Assembly (NCBI GenBank): GCA_902363625.1 | Contig: CABJAS010000001.1 | Coordinates: 275,032 to 339,031, forward strand | Length of the DNA stretch: 64,000 bases | Reading direction: 5' to 3' | DNA from: Clostridiaceae bacterium | GTDB lineage: Bacteria; Bacillota_I; Bacilli_A; Erysipelotrichales; Coprobacillaceae | Shown here: positions 8,140 to 16,971 of the stretch, in pieces | Layout: each line of letters begins with the position of its first letter | Numbering within the stretch: the first letter of the stretch is position 1 | Made by a program: the position numbers and the translations under genes | Notes under the pieces: model-generated | Database searches by the model: none | Told to the model about the DNA's origin: nothing | Seen by the model: the letters and a program-made list of their open reading frames with translations, nothing else

Positions 8140-8674
8140 TCGGCATGGTTTCCTTTGCTTCATCCATTTCCAGATAATCTTTTAAATCACCAAAGCCTAA
8201 CATGCTCGCAAATAAACTTGCCGGCAATTGTCTGATCTTACGGTTAAATTTAGTAACCGTATCGTTGTATACCATTTGACTATAGCGTACTTGATCTTCA
8301 TATTGCTTTAAGCTCTCCATTGTTTTCGTGTAGACTTGATCTGCCTTCAAGTCAGGATATGCTTCAGAAATAACCTGAAATTTTGAGATTGCCTGTTCCA
8401 TGATTTTTTGTTGTTCATTGATTTTATTAACATCATCATTTTTTGTCAAGGTCTGTCTTTGCTTTACGACATCCATTAATGTCTTGTATTCATAGTCAGA
8501 ATAATCTTTTGTTAATTTTACTAAGCTGGTAATGGCTTCCCAGCGTGCATTTTGCTGAACACTGATTTGTGACAATGCGTTATAGCAATTCTCATCTAAA
8601 TGAACCAAGCGTCGCTGAATGACAACTAAATATCCTACAACGATGGCAATAATGGCTACGATAATGATTAGCAT
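8132..8674 (-). CDS. lemA: LemA family protein
   Basis: A 180-residue protein with one N-terminal membrane anchor (MLIIIVAIIAIVVGYLVVIQRR) followed by a long alpha-helical bundle. Family hallmarks are LDENCYNALSQISVQQNARWEAITSLVKLTKDYSDYE near the start and a C-terminal FNRKIRQLPASLFASMLGF. The open frame begins with a GTG at 8683 inside the GGGAGG ribosome site. The ATG at 8674, 8 nt after GGAGG, is the better start. LemA proteins sit with a small N-terminus outside and the bundle inside. Biochemical role unknown. It is first in an operon with the DUF2207 gene. Confidence 0.9.
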   Translation of the reverse strand: MLIIIVAIIAIVVGYLVVIQRRLVHLDENCYNALSQISVQQNARWEAITSLVKLTKDYSDYEYKTLMDVVKQRQTLTKNDDVNKINEQQKIMEQAISKFQVISEAYPDLKADQVYTKTMESLKQYEDQVRYSQMVYNDTVTKFNRKIRQLPASLFASMLGFGDLKDYLEMDEAKETMPNV

Positions 8675-8697
8675 ATGCTGCACCTCCCTTTTTCTTT

Positions 8698-8706
8698 ATT
8701 ATAGCA
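8698..8706 (-). promoter_or_regulatory. Extended -10 promoter of lemA
   Basis: TGCTATAAT on the - strand (TATAAT at 8698-8703) is a consensus extended -10. No convincing -35 is visible. Confidence 0.5.
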
Positions 8707-8777
8707 GTTCTTGATTAAGATTACTCGTTTTTCAAAAAAATAAAAATACCTTTCCGATAAAACGGATTCAAAAAAAC

Positions 8778-9305
8778 TTATTTCAAAACGTCAAATGGAG
8801 CTGGAATAAGATCAAGCATTAAGGATACCATATATTTCGTTGTTTCTCTGTCTTTCTTTCTAAACCAGCGATAAATCACATAGATTTGACCGCTAATCAT
8901 AGAAGTCAGGCGATAATATTCATCTTCACTTAATTCTTTCTTTTTTGTTTTTGTAAGATAAAGCTTCGTCATTCCATCACTTAGATACTGATAAAGATAG
9001 TCAAGCAGGCTGTTTCTTCCTTTCATCCTATATACTTTTGTAAAGAAATTTTCCTCTTCTAAAAAAAGTTCAAAAATATCTCTGAACACTGTTTCCAAAT
9101 CCGCATCAGCATAGCTATCTAAAATACGTACAAGATGATTCTCTAAAAAAACACCCGCTATATCATATTTATCTAAAAAATAGCGATAAAAGGTTGATCT
9201 TGCTACTCCTGCTCTATCCAAAATTATTTGAATGGTTATATCCTGAAAACTCTTTTCCTGAAGCAGGTCCATCATCGCCTGAATAATAAACTGTTTTGTT
9301 TTCAC
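8778..9305 (-). CDS. TetR family regulator
   Basis: DNA-binding repressor with a TetR N-terminal helix-turn-helix: ITIQIILDRAGVARSTFYRYFLDKYD, preceded by the usual helix (QAMMDLLQEKSF). The C-terminal ligand domain is all helical. Two in-frame GTG codons are possible. AAGAGG overlaps the first (9314) but lies 8 nt before the second (9305), which is preferred and gives about 175 residues. It is divergent from the glycosidase gene, and the 26-bp inverted repeat at 9345-9370 between them is its likely operator. By position it should control the glycosidase/IIB pair and itself. The ligand cannot be predicted. Confidence 0.85.
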   Translation of the reverse strand: MKTKQFIIQAMMDLLQEKSFQDITIQIILDRAGVARSTFYRYFLDKYDIAGVFLENHLVRILDSYADADLETVFRDIFELFLEEENFFTKVYRMKGRNSLLDYLYQYLSDGMTKLYLTKTKKKELSEDEYYRLTSMISGQIYVIYRWFRKKDRETTKYMVSLMLDLIPAPFDVLK

Positions 9306-9344
9306 CGTGTTCACCTCTTAGTTTACTATATCATACAAAATATT

Positions 9345-9370
9345 AAAAAAGTACGATTTCGAACTTTTTT
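9345..9370. promoter_or_regulatory. Likely TetR operator
   Basis: AAAAAAGTACG-ATTT-CGAACTTTTTT is an inverted repeat with 11-bp arms and one mismatch. It abuts a TATAAT (9371-9376) that would be the -10 of the rightward glycosidase promoter, so bound repressor would cover the promoter. Confidence 0.55.
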
Positions 9371-9432
9371 TATAATCCTTCTGTTTCTCTTTACATTATT
9401 TAATTTTATAGTAAAAGCAGGAGGAAACGAAT

Positions 9433-10869
9433 ATGCAAACAACTCAAAATACATCATTCCCCAAACATTTTTTATGGGGTGCTTCAACATCAAGTTTTCA
9501 GTTTGAAGGAGGAGCAACATTAGGAAATAAAGGAATTTCTGTTCAAGACCTGCAGCAGCCTAATCCCGGATGCTGTGATTTTAGTGTTGCCAGTGATCAC
9601 TACCATCATTATAAGGAGGATATTGCATTAATGGCAGAAATGGGTTTCAAAGCCTATCGAATGTCGATTGCCTGGTCACGAATCTTACCTGACGGGTTTC
9701 ATCTAAATCCAGAGGGTATTGACTTTTATAAAAATATATTTAATGAATGTCACCGTTATCATATTGAACCTATCGTCACAATCTTTCATTTTGATATCCC
9801 GCAAGCACTGATTGATCTTTATGGCAGCTGGCTGGATCGCAGAATGATCGATGCCTATGTGGATTACGCCAAACAATTATTCAAGCACTATAAAGATGAT
9901 GTTCATTACTGGCTGACGTTTAACGAACAAAATATGCTGATCTTTTTTGGAGCTGTCGATATAATGGGATCAAACCGCATGTTTCACAGTGATAAAGAAT
10001 TATATCAGCAAGCTCATCATCAATTAGTTGCTCAGGCAAGAGCAATGATCTTATGTCATGAACTATGTCCGACTGCAAAAATCGGTCCTGTACCGAATAT
10101 AACCTGCTGTTATCCAAAGACATGTCATCCACTTGATTATATTGCCGCAAAACGTTTTTGTGATCTGAGAAACTATTTTTATCTTGATGCTTTAGTAAAA
10201 GGACAGTACCCTACTACCTGTTTAAGCTATTTACAACAGCAAGAAGCAATGTTTACATGGGAAGCAAAGGACATGGACTATTTAAAAAATGCGCATCCCG
10301 ATTTTATTGCATTTAATTATTATGGCGGAGCAACAGTTGAACATTGGAAAAAAGAGGACGCTCTAAATCTGGAGCAGCTTCAAAACATGGAAAATCATGA
10401 TATAAGCTTTCTTTCTATTTTAGCCCAAAAGCCATCAATCGGAAAATCGGTCAGCAATGAATACATCGCCAAAACCAGCTACAACATGAATATCGATCCG
10501 ATTGGCTTAACCGCTACTCTAATCGATCTATATGACCGCTATCATTTACCTTTAATCATTACGGAAAACGGATGTGGGTGTGAGGACGAACTGACACCGG
10601 ATGAGTGTATTCATGATGATTATCGCATCGATTATTTAAGACAGCATATCTTAGCAGTAAAAGCAGCACTTGATTTAAACGTTGATGTTTTTGGTTATTG
10701 TCCTTGGTCTGCCATTGATCTTATCAGTACTCGCGAAGGGTGCAGGAAACGTTATGGCTTCGTTTATGTTAATCGTGATGACTTTGATGTAAAAGATTTG
10801 AAGCGAATTCGCAAGGATTCTTTTTATTGGTATCAAAAAGTGATACAATCTAATGGAAGTCAACTATAA
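9433..10869 (+). CDS. Glycoside hydrolase family 1, probable 6-phospho-beta-glucosidase
   Basis: A 478-residue TIM-barrel glycosidase. The acid/base is E165 in LTFNEQN and the nucleophile is E378 in IITENG. The N-terminal family 1 signature is FLWGASTSSFQFEG. Near the end, S432, K439 and Y441 (ISTREGCRKRYGFVYVN) match the phosphate-binding trio of 6-phospho-beta-glucosidases, so the substrate is probably a sugar phosphorylated during PTS uptake. GGAGG lies 8 nt before the ATG. It is followed after 13 bp by a PTS IIB gene and is controlled from the TetR divergon. The exact sugar is not predictable. Confidence 0.9.
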   Translation: MQTTQNTSFPKHFLWGASTSSFQFEGGATLGNKGISVQDLQQPNPGCCDFSVASDHYHHYKEDIALMAEMGFKAYRMSIAWSRILPDGFHLNPEGIDFYKNIFNECHRYHIEPIVTIFHFDIPQALIDLYGSWLDRRMIDAYVDYAKQLFKHYKDDVHYWLTFNEQNMLIFFGAVDIMGSNRMFHSDKELYQQAHHQLVAQARAMILCHELCPTAKIGPVPNITCCYPKTCHPLDYIAAKRFCDLRNYFYLDALVKGQYPTTCLSYLQQQEAMFTWEAKDMDYLKNAHPDFIAFNYYGGATVEHWKKEDALNLEQLQNMENHDISFLSILAQKPSIGKSVSNEYIAKTSYNMNIDPIGLTATLIDLYDRYHLPLIITENGCGCEDELTPDECIHDDYRIDYLRQHILAVKAALDLNVDVFGYCPWSAIDLISTREGCRKRYGFVYVNRDDFDVKDLKRIRKDSFYWYQKVIQSNGSQL

Positions 10870-10882
10870 GGAGGAAACAATA

Positions 10883-11290
10883 ATGTTGAAAATTTTAATT
10901 TGCTGTGGCGGTGGTTTTTCATCTAGTGCAATGGTAACCAAAGTAAAAAAGGAAATCGTTGAAAAACATTTAGAAGACAAGGTCATGATTGATTTTTACC
11001 CTTTCACTCTTGCCAATGAAATCATGAGTAAGTATGATGTATTAATGGCGTGTCCGCATTTAAGATATGGAGTTCCTCAATTCATTAAGGCATATGAAAA
11101 AGAATGTATCCCTATTTATCTACTGCCACCTAAAATGTATGGAACCATGAATTTGGAAGATATTATGGAAGATGCAGAAGATATCATTGCCGGATTTAAA
11201 GAAACCAAAATGAATCCTTTTCACTTTCCCGGTGAAGATAATGTTTTAAAAGTAAGAAGAATTCATAGCTACAGAAGAGAACATCAATAA
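10883..11290 (+). CDS. PTS IIB-like component, lactose/cellobiose family
   Basis: Cytosolic phosphocarrier fold. MLKILICCGGGFSSSAMV matches the P-loop of IIB domains, in which a Cys (C7 or C8 here) takes the phosphate from IIA and passes it to sugar bound by IIC. The first 100 residues cover the domain; about 35 further residues form a basic tail not usual in the family. The frame extends to 10853, but GGAGG lies 8 nt before the ATG at 10883. No IIC or IIA gene is near, so the partners must be encoded elsewhere, or the protein has become a sensor or regulator. It is co-transcribed with the glycosidase. Confidence 0.7.
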   Translation: MLKILICCGGGFSSSAMVTKVKKEIVEKHLEDKVMIDFYPFTLANEIMSKYDVLMACPHLRYGVPQFIKAYEKECIPIYLLPPKMYGTMNLEDIMEDAEDIIAGFKETKMNPFHFPGEDNVLKVRRIHSYRREHQ

Positions 11291-11341
11291 ACCTCACCAT
11301 TATTCCTAGTCTTACATCAAAGAATTAAATAATAGTAATAC

Positions 11342-11378
11342 GGCTTAATTTTCGATTTAATGAAATTAAGCCTTTTTT
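11342..11378 (+). terminator. Terminator of the glycosidase-IIB operon
   Basis: GGCTTAATTT / AAATTAAGCC form a 10-bp stem with an 11-base loop, followed by six T. Confidence 0.8.
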
Positions 11379-11393
11379 CATCGCTTGACATAA

Positions 11394-11417
11394 TAAAACC
11401 CTGCCGATTAACAGGGT
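11394..11417 (-). terminator. Terminator of the ABC-phosphodiesterase operon
   Basis: On the - strand ACCCTG/CAGGGT stem followed by TTTTATTAT, 25 bases beyond the phosphodiesterase stop. Confidence 0.55.
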
Positions 11418-11442
11418 CAATAAGGATAGTGCTTGTTTTATT

Positions 11443-12690
11443 TTATATCAGAGCAGTTCCGTCAATATCATCCGGGATCACGAATCCCAATAATTTCATG
11501 AAGGTTGGAAATTCATCAACTAAACGTCCATGTTCAATTACTCTTGCAGGTAATTGTGAATTATAGATGATAAACGGTGGTCGATCCCCTTTGGTCGGTA
11601 AATGTCCATGGGTTGCTTTCGCATATTTATAGTCATCATTATTGATTTCATTTACAATTTCTCCATCCACATCATTGGATATCGAGATAAACGGACAGCT
11701 TTCAACAACATAATCAAAATCCCCTGATAGATGCATACTGTTAAGCTGATCGCTGTTGAAAATATGTTCAATGTAACCTAAGCGTTTTGCCTCTTCTAAG
11801 ATACCCATCACTTTAGCAGCTGCTAATTTGTTTTTAATATAGACATGTCCGGAAATTCCGGCAGACTGAACATAGGCGTCATAATCCAAGACATTGCCTA
11901 ATCCGTCAGTTTTAATCAAGCCTTCTCGTCTCAGCATTTCGTTAATGCTGACCACACGATGAATATTTAACTGACCGTGATCCCCCAAAATAACAAATGT
12001 TGTCTTATCAAAGATTCCGGCACGTTTATACATTTCAAAGATATTGGCAAGCCAATGCCCATGTTTTTGATGAGCTTCAAGGATGGCTTCTCCTTGTGTT
12101 CCGTTGATATGGCGAACATGGTCGAGTGTTGCTTGATGCAAGAACAGCACATCCGGCTGATAATGATCGACGATATCCATTACCGCTGCTTCGGCAAAGG
12201 TATCCAGAGCTAAATTCTCTTTCCAATTCAGTAAGTGTTTATTGCGATAATATACTTTTTTTCCTTCTAAAGAAGCGGCGTTTAAGATAGCCGAATTACT
12301 TCTTTCATAATCCAAAGGCCAGATTTCCGGCAGTAAGTAATCAATCGGACCATTTCCGCTTACCGGCCATGATACTGCTGCCGTTGTCAGCTTGTTTTCT
12401 CTTGCATAATCAAAGATCGTCTTTACTTTCAAATCTTCATAATGCCAAAACCAGTTGCCGTTGTGAATGCCGGGATCTAATTTTTCATTATGAAAGATCC
12501 CGTGTTTATTTGGATAGCACCCGGTCATGATGGTGGCATGGCAAGGGTAAGTCAACGTCGGATAGATACATTCAATATTTTTAACGATGATGCTGTCTGA
12601 TAAAGCTTCACTGAATCCTGTCAGATTTTTAACCTTGTCCAAATCACTGGTAAACAATGAATCTACACTAATAACAACTAATTTTCTCAT
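11443..12690 (-). CDS. Alkaline-phosphatase-fold phosphodiesterase (NPP-like)
   Basis: A 415-residue member of the type I phosphodiesterase/nucleotide pyrophosphatase family. D10 (VISVDSL), nucleophile T47 in YPTLTYPCHATIMTG, DHVRH, ILGDHGQ and ATHGH supply the metal ligands of this two-zinc superfamily. There is no signal peptide, so it should act in the cytoplasm. GGAGGATAGC precedes the ATG. It is the last gene of a five-gene leftward operon, 12 bp after a sugar-type binding protein, which implies that it cleaves the imported compound. Because the binding protein looks UgpB-like, a glycerophosphodiester or similar phosphodiester is a reasonable guess. Confidence 0.85.
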   Translation of the reverse strand: MRKLVVISVDSLFTSDLDKVKNLTGFSEALSDSIIVKNIECIYPTLTYPCHATIMTGCYPNKHGIFHNEKLDPGIHNGNWFWHYEDLKVKTIFDYARENKLTTAAVSWPVSGNGPIDYLLPEIWPLDYERSNSAILNAASLEGKKVYYRNKHLLNWKENLALDTFAEAAVMDIVDHYQPDVLFLHQATLDHVRHINGTQGEAILEAHQKHGHWLANIFEMYKRAGIFDKTTFVILGDHGQLNIHRVVSINEMLRREGLIKTDGLGNVLDYDAYVQSAGISGHVYIKNKLAAAKVMGILEEAKRLGYIEHIFNSDQLNSMHLSGDFDYVVESCPFISISNDVDGEIVNEINNDDYKYAKATHGHLPTKGDRPPFIIYNSQLPARVIEHGRLVDEFPTFMKLLGFVIPDDIDGTALI

Positions 12691-12701
12691 GCTATCCTCC
12701 G

Positions 12702-13994
12702 TTATTTATTTTCCTGTAAAATCTTGGTTGCACTGTCCGCAGCGGTGTCTAAGGCTGCTTTAGGATCTTCATTGGTTGTAAATATTTTATCTAAAGCTGT
12801 CGTATAGACTTTCGCAGCTTCAACATAGCCTTTGTTCATTGGACGTCCGCTTCCATACTGCAGCTGATCTAAAGCTACTTTAAACTGTGGTGTCTGTTCA
12901 TATAATGCTTTGATTTCATCACTGTCAATTGCTGTTTGAGTTGTTGGTAAGTATCCTGTTTTCTTATGAGAATAGACTACTTGTTCCTGATCAGTCATGA
13001 AGTTAATGAACATTGCAGCGGCTTCTTTTTGCTTATCGTTTAACTTTGAAGTCATGACAATGTTGCAGCCACCGGTAGGCACACTGTATTCTTTACCGCA
13101 AGGAATGAACGCTGTTCCGATTTCATAGCCATTTTGATTGGCGATATCCAAAGTATTGTTTAAACTTCCGGTTGATCCAAGCCACATCGCTACTTTTTGA
13201 TTCATCTGTTCTGTGCTTAACGTATCGCTGGCATTATTTCCGCTGTAATATTTGAAATTACTGTTAGCAAGTCCGTCTTTTAAAAAGCTGACTGCTTCTA
13301 AGGCTTCCGACTGATTGAAAACTGCAGTGGTTTCATCTGCACTGACAGTATTTCCGCCATTCCCCTTTGTCAATGCTTCGAAATGCCAAACATCGTTCAG
13401 AAATCCAAATCCTTTTACGCCCAAGGATTCTAATTGTTTTGAAACACTTGCCAGCTCCTCCCAATTTTTAGGGGCTTCACTGATTCCAGCCTGATCGAAT
13501 AGAGTTTTATTGTAATAGAAGATCGGTGTACTTCTTAAATAAGGGACTCCGTATAGTTTTGAATCAACATAAGAGTTTTCCATTAACCCCGGTAAAAAGT
13601 TAGCTTCTTTTTCATCAGAGATATAAGAATCCAATGGTTCTAACATACCGGCTGCTGCAAATGTCTTGATACTGCCGATTTCCATGACCGAAATGGCAGG
13701 CTGTTCATTGGCTACAAAGGCACTCTGTAATTTCGCATGCAGGTCATCATAGGTTCCCTGATACTCTGCTGTAATATGAATATTGTTTTCTTTTCCAATC
13801 GTATCATTAAATTTTTGAGTGAGTTCCAAATTGTTTTCGGCTACTTTATCCTGCCATGAATACCAGAACGTTAATTCCGTTACCCCGCTGTCTCCCCCAT
13901 TATTTTCTTTATTGGTTGAACAGCCAAATAAGGCAACAGTCATCAGTGACGCTAAAGAAACTTTTAAAAGCTTATTCAGTTTAGTTTTTCTCAT
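12702..13994 (-). CDS. ABC importer solute-binding lipoprotein, UgpB-like
   Basis: Family 1 extracellular binding protein anchored by lipid: the N-terminus is basic and hydrophobic with lipobox LFGC (C25), then a Gly/Asn/Ser linker. ELTFWYSW opens the mature domain. YQGTYDDLHAKLQSAFVANEQPAI with the following MEIGS resembles the UgpB segment around its substrate site. At 430 residues it is full length. AGGAG precedes the ATG. It is fourth in the operon ATPase-permease-permease-binding protein-phosphodiesterase. Glycerol-3-phosphate or its diesters are the leading substrate candidates; ordinary oligosaccharides are not excluded. Confidence 0.85.
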   Translation of the reverse strand: MRKTKLNKLLKVSLASLMTVALFGCSTNKENNGGDSGVTELTFWYSWQDKVAENNLELTQKFNDTIGKENNIHITAEYQGTYDDLHAKLQSAFVANEQPAISVMEIGSIKTFAAAGMLEPLDSYISDEKEANFLPGLMENSYVDSKLYGVPYLRSTPIFYYNKTLFDQAGISEAPKNWEELASVSKQLESLGVKGFGFLNDVWHFEALTKGNGGNTVSADETTAVFNQSEALEAVSFLKDGLANSNFKYYSGNNASDTLSTEQMNQKVAMWLGSTGSLNNTLDIANQNGYEIGTAFIPCGKEYSVPTGGCNIVMTSKLNDKQKEAAAMFINFMTDQEQVVYSHKKTGYLPTTQTAIDSDEIKALYEQTPQFKVALDQLQYGSGRPMNKGYVEAAKVYTTALDKIFTTNEDPKAALDTAADSATKILQENK

Positions 13995-14006
13995 TTTTTT
14001 CTCCTG

Positions 14007-14825
14007 TTATTTATCTCCCATATAGGTGAATGCTTTGATAATTTGTTTTTGTGCCAGTAAGAAGGCAATTAAAATAGGAATGACCAGCATTACATTTCCT
14101 GCCATTAAAACATGGAAATTAACCCCGCTTTCAATATTTCGTAAAGAAGCAATTCCAACCGGCAATGTTCGTACGGTGTCTTTGGTTGTTAAAACTAAAG
14201 GCCAGAAATAATCGTTCCAAGTATTGATAAACGTCAAGAGCCCCAAAGTTGTCAGCGTTGGCCTAGCTAACGGCAGCATGATCTTACGAATAATCTTGAA
14301 TTCACTTGCCTTATCAAGCTTAGCAGCTTCAATCAATTCTTTAGGCACCTGTTTAAAGGTCTGGCGCAGCATGAAGATTCCAAAGGCGCTAGAAGCAAAC
14401 GGCAAGATCAAACTTTGATATGTATTGATCCAGCCTAGTTTTGAAAACATGACAAATAAAGGCAGGAAGACAAGCTGAGCAGGAATCATCATTGTAATCA
14501 TGATTAATCCAAACAAAATCTTATCCCCTTTAAACTTATATCTGGCAAAAGCATATGCTGCCGGAACAATGGTACACATTTGCAGGATCAAGACACTTAA
14601 TGTAACAATGACACTGTTTCCCAGATACTGCATGAACGGAATCGCTTCAAATGCCCGTTTAAAATTCTCCCATTGAAAGATTTCCGGCCACATCGTCGGT
14701 GGTATTCTGACGGTTTCCCCCAATGTTTTGACAGATGTCGTAAACATCCAATAAAAGGGAAAGAAGAAGATCAGAAAGAGAACGATCGTAATAAGTATAC
14801 GTGGTGTTTTTTTTACTATTTTCAT
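14007..14825 (-). CDS. ABC importer permease, UgpE/MalG type
   Basis: A 272-residue inner-membrane permease with six hydrophobic segments. The ATPase-docking EAA loop reads EAAKLDKASEFKIIRKIMLPLARPTL. The first helix has ILITIVLFLIFFFPFYWMF. GGGGGG precedes the ATG. It pairs with the permease encoded 12 bp upstream to form the heterodimeric channel of the carbohydrate-uptake-1 importer. Confidence 0.88.
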   Translation of the reverse strand: MKIVKKTPRILITIVLFLIFFFPFYWMFTTSVKTLGETVRIPPTMWPEIFQWENFKRAFEAIPFMQYLGNSVIVTLSVLILQMCTIVPAAYAFARYKFKGDKILFGLIMITMMIPAQLVFLPLFVMFSKLGWINTYQSLILPFASSAFGIFMLRQTFKQVPKELIEAAKLDKASEFKIIRKIMLPLARPTLTTLGLLTFINTWNDYFWPLVLTTKDTVRTLPVGIASLRNIESGVNFHVLMAGNVMLVIPILIAFLLAQKQIIKAFTYMGDK

Positions 14826-14837
14826 GATCTGTCCCCC

Positions 14838-15716
14838 CTATTGATAATGCACTTTCTTAGATAATAATTTGAAATAAATGATCGTGAAGATGCTGATAAT
14901 CACAAGCAGAACAACGCCAATTGTAGAAGCGTAGCCAATCTTATAGAACTTAAAACCATATTCATACAAGGAATAAACCAAAGTATTGGTACTGTTCTGT
15001 GGTCCTCCTTGAGTGATGATCTGAATGGTATCAAACACTTTAAATGAAGCGATGATATTGACGATAGTCAAGAAGAATAAGGTTGGTGAGATCATCGGAA
15101 AAGTAATCTTCAAGAAGGTCTGACGACGATTGGCTTTATCCAAAGATGCTGCCTCATAAAGATGTTTAGGAATACTTTGCAAAGCCGATAAAATAATGAT
15201 GGTATTGTATCCCACGGTTTTCCATACAGAAATGATTACCAGTGAAAACAAAGCTATTTTAGGACTTCCCAGCCAATCGATCGGTCCAATCTTGAAAATG
15301 GATAAAATATAATTAATTAAACCAAAATCTGTATTCATCAGCCACATCCATAAAAATGAAATAGAAGCCAGTGAAACAATATAAGGTGAAAAAATAATAC
15401 TTTGCATAAAGCTGTTTACTTTCGATTTCTTATTTAAGAATAGTGCCAGCAGCACACCAAATAGGATACCTAAGCCAACCGTCAAGATCATATAGACAAA
15501 CGTATTGGAAAGGGTCTGATAAAAGGCACTGTCTTGAAATAAAGTGATGTAATTTTGAAAACCAACAAATAGTTTTGTCGGAGATATAAAGTCCCACTCA
15601 AAAAAGCTGAGCTGGATCATACTTGCGATCGGATAGATCGAAAAGACTAAGAAGATAATGAGAGCCGGTGCAATGAAAAGATAGGGTTTCGCTTTTTTTA
15701 AGAATTCGTTTTTCAT
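14838..15716 (-). CDS. ABC importer permease, UgpA/MalF type
   Basis: A 292-residue permease with six membrane helices. The EAA loop reads EAASLDKANRRQTFLKITFPMISPTL. Its ATG overlaps the stop of the ATPase gene (ATGA, 4 bp) and has no strong ribosome site of its own, so translation is probably coupled to the ATPase. It partners the UgpE-like permease. Confidence 0.88.
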   Translation of the reverse strand: MKNEFLKKAKPYLFIAPALIIFLVFSIYPIASMIQLSFFEWDFISPTKLFVGFQNYITLFQDSAFYQTLSNTFVYMILTVGLGILFGVLLALFLNKKSKVNSFMQSIIFSPYIVSLASISFLWMWLMNTDFGLINYILSIFKIGPIDWLGSPKIALFSLVIISVWKTVGYNTIIILSALQSIPKHLYEAASLDKANRRQTFLKITFPMISPTLFFLTIVNIIASFKVFDTIQIITQGGPQNSTNTLVYSLYEYGFKFYKIGYASTIGVVLLVIISIFTIIYFKLLSKKVHYQ

Positions 15717-16759
15717 GAATGAATAGTATCCATTCTATTTTTATTTTCATCAAAACAGTGAATACTAGAATAAGAAAGCGATAATTTGATTTCATCGTCC
15801 AAATTCAAGTTAATATCACTAAACATTTTGACTGCCACGACTCCCATATTCGTTTGCACACGATAAATGATTTCTGAACCTAACATTTCCTTTGTTAAGA
15901 CGGTGCCGGTGAAGATCAGCTTTTCCTTTTGATCATGTGTCGGTTCATACATTTTTACTTTAGATGGTCTAAATCCGATATACGCAATTTGTTTTGGCAG
16001 CTCTGCGATCGCTTCAAATTTCTGACGTTCGATGATATTCATTTCCGGTGTTCCGATAAACTGTGCGGTAAACACATTCTTTGGATAGGTATAAATATCA
16101 TGCGGTGAGCCATGCTGACGGATCTTTCCTTTTTCCATTAAGACAATATCGGTTGCCATCGATAATGCCTCCACCTGATCATGCGTTACATAAACGAATG
16201 TCGCATTTAATTTGTGATGCAGTTCAATCAATTCTGAACGCATTTGATTTCTTAATTTTGCGTCTAGGTTGCTTAGCGGCTCATCCATCAAAAAGACTTT
16301 CGGCTTTTTAACCATTGCTCTGGCTAACGCTACACGCTGTCTTTGTCCCCCGGATAATTGTGACGGCTTTTTGTTCAGGTATTCTCTTAATCCAACAATA
16401 TCGATAATTTCTTCAATCAGCTGTTCTCTTTCCTCTTTAGGAATCTTAGCATTGATCAAGCCAAATTCAATATTCCCTTTGACGCTCATGGTTGGATAAA
16501 GAGCATAGTTTTGAAATACCATGGCAATATCACGGTCTCCCGGATCAACGTCATTCATCTTTTTCCCATCAATATAGAGTTCTCCCGATGAAATATCTTC
16601 GAGTCCGGCAATCATGCGAAGTGTCGTCGATTTTCCGCATCCTGACGGTCCTACCAATACCGTAAAACTGCCTGATGCAATGGTTAGATCCAGATTTTCA
16701 ATGACTGTGCTTTTATTGTCATAATCCTTTCTAACATTTTTTAATATGATCTCTGACAT
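15713..16759 (-). CDS. ABC importer ATPase, UgpC/MsmX/MalK type
   Basis: A 348-residue nucleotide-binding subunit: Walker A GPSGCGKST, Q-loop VFQNYALYPTM, signature LSGGQRQRVALARAM, Walker B VFLMDEPLSNLD, H-loop THD. The C-terminal TOBE/OB regulatory domain (about residues 240-348) is typical of MalK-like subunits. GGGGGG precedes the ATG. It is first in the importer operon; having the ATPase encoded with its permeases suggests a dedicated rather than a shared subunit. Confidence 0.9.
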   Translation of the reverse strand: MSEIILKNVRKDYDNKSTVIENLDLTIASGSFTVLVGPSGCGKSTTLRMIAGLEDISSGELYIDGKKMNDVDPGDRDIAMVFQNYALYPTMSVKGNIEFGLINAKIPKEEREQLIEEIIDIVGLREYLNKKPSQLSGGQRQRVALARAMVKKPKVFLMDEPLSNLDAKLRNQMRSELIELHHKLNATFVYVTHDQVEALSMATDIVLMEKGKIRQHGSPHDIYTYPKNVFTAQFIGTPEMNIIERQKFEAIAELPKQIAYIGFRPSKVKMYEPTHDQKEKLIFTGTVLTKEMLGSEIIYRVQTNMGVVAVKMFSDINLNLDDEIKLSLSYSSIHCFDENKNRMDTIHS

Positions 16760-16782
16760 ATTTCCCCCCTGTAGTTATGTTT

Positions 16783-16799
16783 CGTCTCTTTTGAAGACG
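16783..16799. promoter_or_regulatory. Short inverted repeat in the importer leader
   Basis: CGTCT and AGACG are separated by 7 bases, between the -10 at 16805 and the ribosome site at 16764. It could be an operator or a leader hairpin. No regulator gene is adjacent. Confidence 0.3.
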
Positions 16800-16804
16800 C
16801 CCCC

Positions 16805-16813
16805 ATTATAGCA
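16805..16813 (-). promoter_or_regulatory. Extended -10 promoter of the ABC importer operon
   Basis: TGCTATAAT on the - strand (TATAAT at 16805-16810), about 45 bp upstream of the ATPase start codon. The -35 is weak. Confidence 0.5.
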
Positions 16814-16944
16814 AAGTCATATTAAATCCAAAGACAGCCTGCGTTAACTCTATGTAAACAATTTCTCATGATGATTTTTAATTTTTAAAAGTAAGTTATT
16901 TAGGTTAATTTAAAGTTAATTGAATTTAGAAAAATACAAAGATC

Positions 16945-16953
16945 TGCTATGAT
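16945..16953 (+). promoter_or_regulatory. Extended -10 promoter of the HAD gene
   Basis: TGCTATGAT (TATGAT at 16948-16953), 18 bp before the ATG. The ribosome site GGGAGG begins 7 bases after it, so the leader is very short. Confidence 0.4.
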
Positions 16954-16971
16954 GCTTAGCGGGAGGAAATT

